Shown piece after piece: positions 61,531 to 64,000 of a stretch of 64,000 nucleotides of DNA (position 1 is the first letter of the stretch; each line of letters starts with the position of its first letter). The stretch is taken from positions 1 to 64,000 of the forward strand of contig NZ_FNDC01000014.1 of assembly GCF_900099655.1 (NCBI RefSeq). Reading direction: 5' to 3'. Both the position numbers and the translations under genes were made by a program. This DNA is from Planococcus glaciei. Lineage in GTDB: Bacteria; Bacillota; Bacilli; Bacillales_A; Planococcaceae. Below the pieces are notes generated by a model. It worked only from the letters and a program-made list of their open reading frames with translations, did no database searches and was not told the DNA's origin.

Positions 61531-62139
61531 ATGAAAACATTATTGCTAACCGGATTTGAGCCGTTTCTTGATTTTACGGTCAATCCGACAATGAAGATTG
61601 TCGAAGAGTTGAACGGAGCAGAAGTGGGCGGCTACAAAATTATTGGCAAAGTAATGCCAGTGGATTTTCATGCTTCGGGAAATCAATTGCTTGGATTTAT
61701 AGAAGAAACGGCACCGGACGCGGTGATCTCTTTAGGCCTGGCGGCTGGGCGCTATAAAATGACGCCGGAACGCATTGCCATCAATTTCAAAGACGGACTG
61801 GTGGATAACGAGGGCCATCAGCCGGTGGATGAACCCATCAGGGAAGCAGGGGAGCCGGCTTATCTTTCGACACTTCCTGTCCGGAAAATGGTGGACCGGT
61901 TGATCGAAAGTGGGCTGCCGGCAGAAATCTCGAATACAGCCGGTGCTTATTTATGCAATAACGTTATGTATGAAGGCCTTCATTATGCGAGCAAGCACAA
62001 GCCAGATCTGCCTTCCGGTTTTATACATATCCCGGCCTCCCATGAACTTGCGATTCAGCATGGAAGGATTCCGAGCTGGTCTCACCAGAACTTGGCAGCG
62101 GGTATCCGGATTTGCATCGAAGTGTTGGGCGAACAATAA
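61531..62139 (+). CDS. pcp: Pyrrolidone-carboxylate peptidase
   Basis: A 202-residue cytosolic cysteine peptidase (ATG 61531 after GGAGGGATGCGG). It has LLTGFEPFLDFTVNPT at the start, the Glu of TPERIAINF, the nucleophile Cys in SNTAGAYLCNNVMYEGLHY and the His in SGFIHIPASHE, so the triad is complete. It removes N-terminal pyroglutamate from peptides. TATAAT at 61501-61506 is a candidate -10 just upstream. The neighbouring amino-acid importer is divergent, so a shared peptide/amino-acid theme is possible. Confidence 0.96.
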   Translation: MKTLLLTGFEPFLDFTVNPTMKIVEELNGAEVGGYKIIGKVMPVDFHASGNQLLGFIEETAPDAVISLGLAAGRYKMTPERIAINFKDGLVDNEGHQPVDEPIREAGEPAYLSTLPVRKMVDRLIESGLPAEISNTAGAYLCNNVMYEGLHYASKHKPDLPSGFIHIPASHELAIQHGRIPSWSHQNLAAGIRICIEVLGEQ

Positions 62140-62140
62140 G

Positions 62141-62179
62141 AAAGGAGTTGTCCCAAAAGTAATTTGGGACAACTCCTTT
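62141..62179 (+). terminator. Repeat-family hairpin downstream of pcp
   Basis: A 17-bp perfect stem AAAGGAGTTGTCCCAAA with a five-base loop, nearly identical to 41152-41192. Only three T follow, then GCG, so termination may be weaker here. Confidence 0.85.
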
Positions 62180-62183
62180 GCGA

Positions 62184-62241
62184 CGAAGCTAGCGCAGCGA
62201 TGCAACGCTCTTTCATGTTTCGAAGCTAGCGCAGCGATGCA
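62184..62241. repeat. Direct repeat pair, 21 bp
   Basis: CGAAGCTAGCGCAGCGATGCA occurs at 62184-62204 and again, identical, at 62221-62241 (37-base offset). The unit contains short GC palindromes (GCTAGC). It lies between two terminator hairpins and is probably part of an intergenic repeat. Confidence 0.85.
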
Positions 62242-62284
62242 GAAACAGGAGCAATAGTACTCCCCAACGCTTTATTAGAAGCAG

Positions 62285-62345
62285 GGGGCTGTCCAATAAG
62301 TCTATTATTCGACTTATTCGACTTATTGGACAGCCCCTTTTTTGT
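62285..62345. terminator. Strong bidirectional terminator-like hairpin
   Basis: A 17-bp perfect stem (GGGGCTGTCCAATAAGT and complement, 62321-62337) followed by TTTTTTT on the plus strand. The loop holds a partial repeat of the stem's TCGACTTATT, so alternative pairings exist. Confidence 0.88.
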
Positions 62346-62383
62346 CTACACATTTTAAACGCATATCCTTGCGCACACAATTT

Positions 62384-63043
62384 TTAAAGGATTTCCCAGT
62401 TCCGTTCTTTCGCCACATTCCGCAGGCTTGGTTCCGGCTGGACGGCTACAGGATGGCCGACCAGTTCTAGAACCGGCAAATCGGAAAGGCTGTCGCCGTA
62501 AGCATAGCTGTTCGGCCAGTCAATGTCCTGGCCGGATAAGGCTTCCTTGATTTTTTCCATTTTAAGCGGCCCTTGGATATGTGAAATTTTCGCTTTCAGG
62601 TCAAGGATGTTGCCGGCATAAGGAATTTCGGTGCCGATGATGGTCCCGATGGGCAGTTTTTCTGTCACTGCATGAAGCAGCGGAGTAAATGCACCGGACA
62701 CGAGCATGACGTAATCGTTGTCGTGGACATGCTGTTTCAAGCGTTCAACAACCGTCGGATTGAAATCTCCATGCATTTTATCGGCAATTTCGCTGAAATA
62801 CGTTTCCAATTCCGGTTTTGTGAAACTTTCAAGTGCGGCCAAGTAAGCTTGGACCGACTGTTCCCGCATTTTTTTCACGGAGACCAGCTTCAGCTTGGAA
62901 CCGATATAAGGGGGCATGATGGCCCGGTAAAACTGGCGGTACCGTTTGCTGTGCACAGGATGGGTTTTTAAATGCTCCATCATCAATTGAAAAGTTTCTT
63001 TTGAATATAAAGTTCCGTCAAAGTCAAAAATGGCGACGCGCAT
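62384..63043 (-). CDS. HAD-superfamily IB phosphatase (SerB-like)
   Basis: The start is ATG 63043 after CCGGAGTGA. The 219-residue enzyme has HAD motif I FDFDGTLYSKETF, motif II MLVSGAF, motif III Lys in PLKMEKIKEAL and motif IV YGDSLSDLPVL. A helical cap (residues about 18-85) between motifs I and II places it in subfamily IB with phosphoserine- and related phosphatases. The substrate is unknown; the acyl-carrier or lysophosphatidate branches are other options. Confidence 0.88.
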   Translation of the reverse strand: MRVAIFDFDGTLYSKETFQLMMEHLKTHPVHSKRYRQFYRAIMPPYIGSKLKLVSVKKMREQSVQAYLAALESFTKPELETYFSEIADKMHGDFNPTVVERLKQHVHDNDYVMLVSGAFTPLLHAVTEKLPIGTIIGTEIPYAGNILDLKAKISHIQGPLKMEKIKEALSGQDIDWPNSYAYGDSLSDLPVLELVGHPVAVQPEPSLRNVAKERNWEIL

Positions 63044-63203
63044 AGAAATCACTCCGGTTTTAGGATTTTTCTGATAGTCCAATCATAACGGAAAGAGCAG
63101 GCAGCTTCTAGTGGCAGTCACTGTTCCTGAACAGAAACCTTATGTTTATGCGTCTTCGGGCGCAGGGTATAGAAAGAAAAACAGATACTGGGAGGTTTTT
63201 TGG

Positions 63204-63494
63204 ATGGCAGTACAGCGAATTATGGTCGGCTATGTGGAACTAACAGAAGCAGAATCGGAAGAACTTTTTCAGGAAGTGAAAAAAGACAAGGAAGTGGAGA
63301 GCTATGATGCGCTTCAAGCCTTGATGGAAGATTTTGACTCGCGAATCATCGAACCGGAAACAAAGCCTTTAAAAGAACTGTTGGATGAAGAAGCGCCGAC
63401 AGAAGAAGCAAATGCCGGAACCCGCTATATAGAAATCTTCAATAAGCTGGAGGAAGATTCGCGCTACCGGATCAAATCATCCAAACAAGATTGA
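63204..63494 (+). CDS. Hypothetical protein, 96 residues
   Basis: ATG 63204 follows GGGAGG by nine bases; the same frame is open further upstream but without a ribosome site. The product is acidic and helical (MAVQRIMVGYVELTEAESEELFQEVKKD, later LKELLDEEAPTEEANAGTRYIEIFNKL). No signal, TM segment or Cys. I do not recognise the family. Confidence 0.68.
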   Translation: MAVQRIMVGYVELTEAESEELFQEVKKDKEVESYDALQALMEDFDSRIIEPETKPLKELLDEEAPTEEANAGTRYIEIFNKLEEDSRYRIKSSKQD

Positions 63495-63510
63495 AGATTC
63501 ACCGATAGAT

Positions 63511-63542
63511 AAAACCAGTTGCAGCCAAGCAACTGGTTTTTT
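63511..63542 (+). terminator. Rho-independent terminator
   Basis: AAAACCAGTTGC/GCAACTGGTTTT stem with a six-base loop and T run. Confidence 0.92.
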
Positions 63543-63561
63543 GTGTGAGTGGGCTATTAAT

Positions 63562-64000
<439 letters not shown>

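Overview
The window reads as chromosome of a low- to mid-GC Firmicute, most likely Planococcaceae (Planococcus or a close relative). Pointers are strong Bacillus-type Shine-Dalgarno sites (AAGGAGG) with many TTG and GTG starts, ComK, an S-box (SAM-I) leader, a CcpA-like cre site, a yerO-swrC type efflux operon, uvsE, LytR-CpsA-Psr and NRDE proteins, and Bacillaceae-style GC-rich intergenic repeats. I see no rRNA, tRNA, CRISPR or prophage.

Layout. 1-326 is the 3' end of a group II intron (maturase C-terminus, domains V and VI), lying antisense at the end of a large secreted glycosidase-like gene. 3.7-9 kb holds an HD hydrolase, a LysM polysaccharide deacetylase, an amino-acid permease, an Lrp/AsnC regulator and a DUF1028 protein. 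9-13.2 kb is a TetR-controlled RND efflux operon with tandem operators. 13.2-20.8 kb carries a GyrI-like protein, comK, a sigma-70-type factor, a sensor kinase, uvsE, an SRPBCC protein, an NRDE protein and a PAS-GGDEF diguanylate cyclase. 20.9-26.1 kb is a four-carbon sugar-acid (probably D-threonate) island: PrpR-like regulator, KdgT-type permease, kinase and PdxA2-type dehydrogenase. 26.3-28.8 kb has a MetX-like hydrolase, a repeat-rich gap and an LCP protein. 29.1-33.2 kb is a hybrid histidine kinase plus an OmpR-type regulator. It is followed by a partial exopolysaccharide/nucleotide-sugar operon (33.3-39.9 kb). 40-45 kb has a YeiH-type exporter, a frameshifted lipoprotein, an M20 peptidase and small lipoproteins.

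45.0-51.4 kb is a LacI-regulated catabolic cluster (HisD-like dehydrogenase, GntP permease, 3HCDH-family dehydrogenase, two SDRs) with no obvious known substrate. 51.5-54.2 kb has malic enzyme and an S-box-controlled transsulfuration enzyme. 54.4-56.5 kb is a compact operon joining a B12-binding protein with the light-sensor signature W-x9-E-H to a PAS/STAS RsbR-like protein. 56.6-64 kb has a luciferase-like oxidoreductase, hypothetical proteins, a polar amino-acid ABC transporter, pcp, a HAD phosphatase and the end of a PEP-utilising enzyme.

The best candidates for something undescribed are the B12/STAS operon, the HisD-GntP-3HCDH-SDR cluster, and two unrelated-looking gaps that carry tandem arrays of exactly 21-bp period. 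Functions are assigned by reading translated motifs and by family knowledge; no database search was run.
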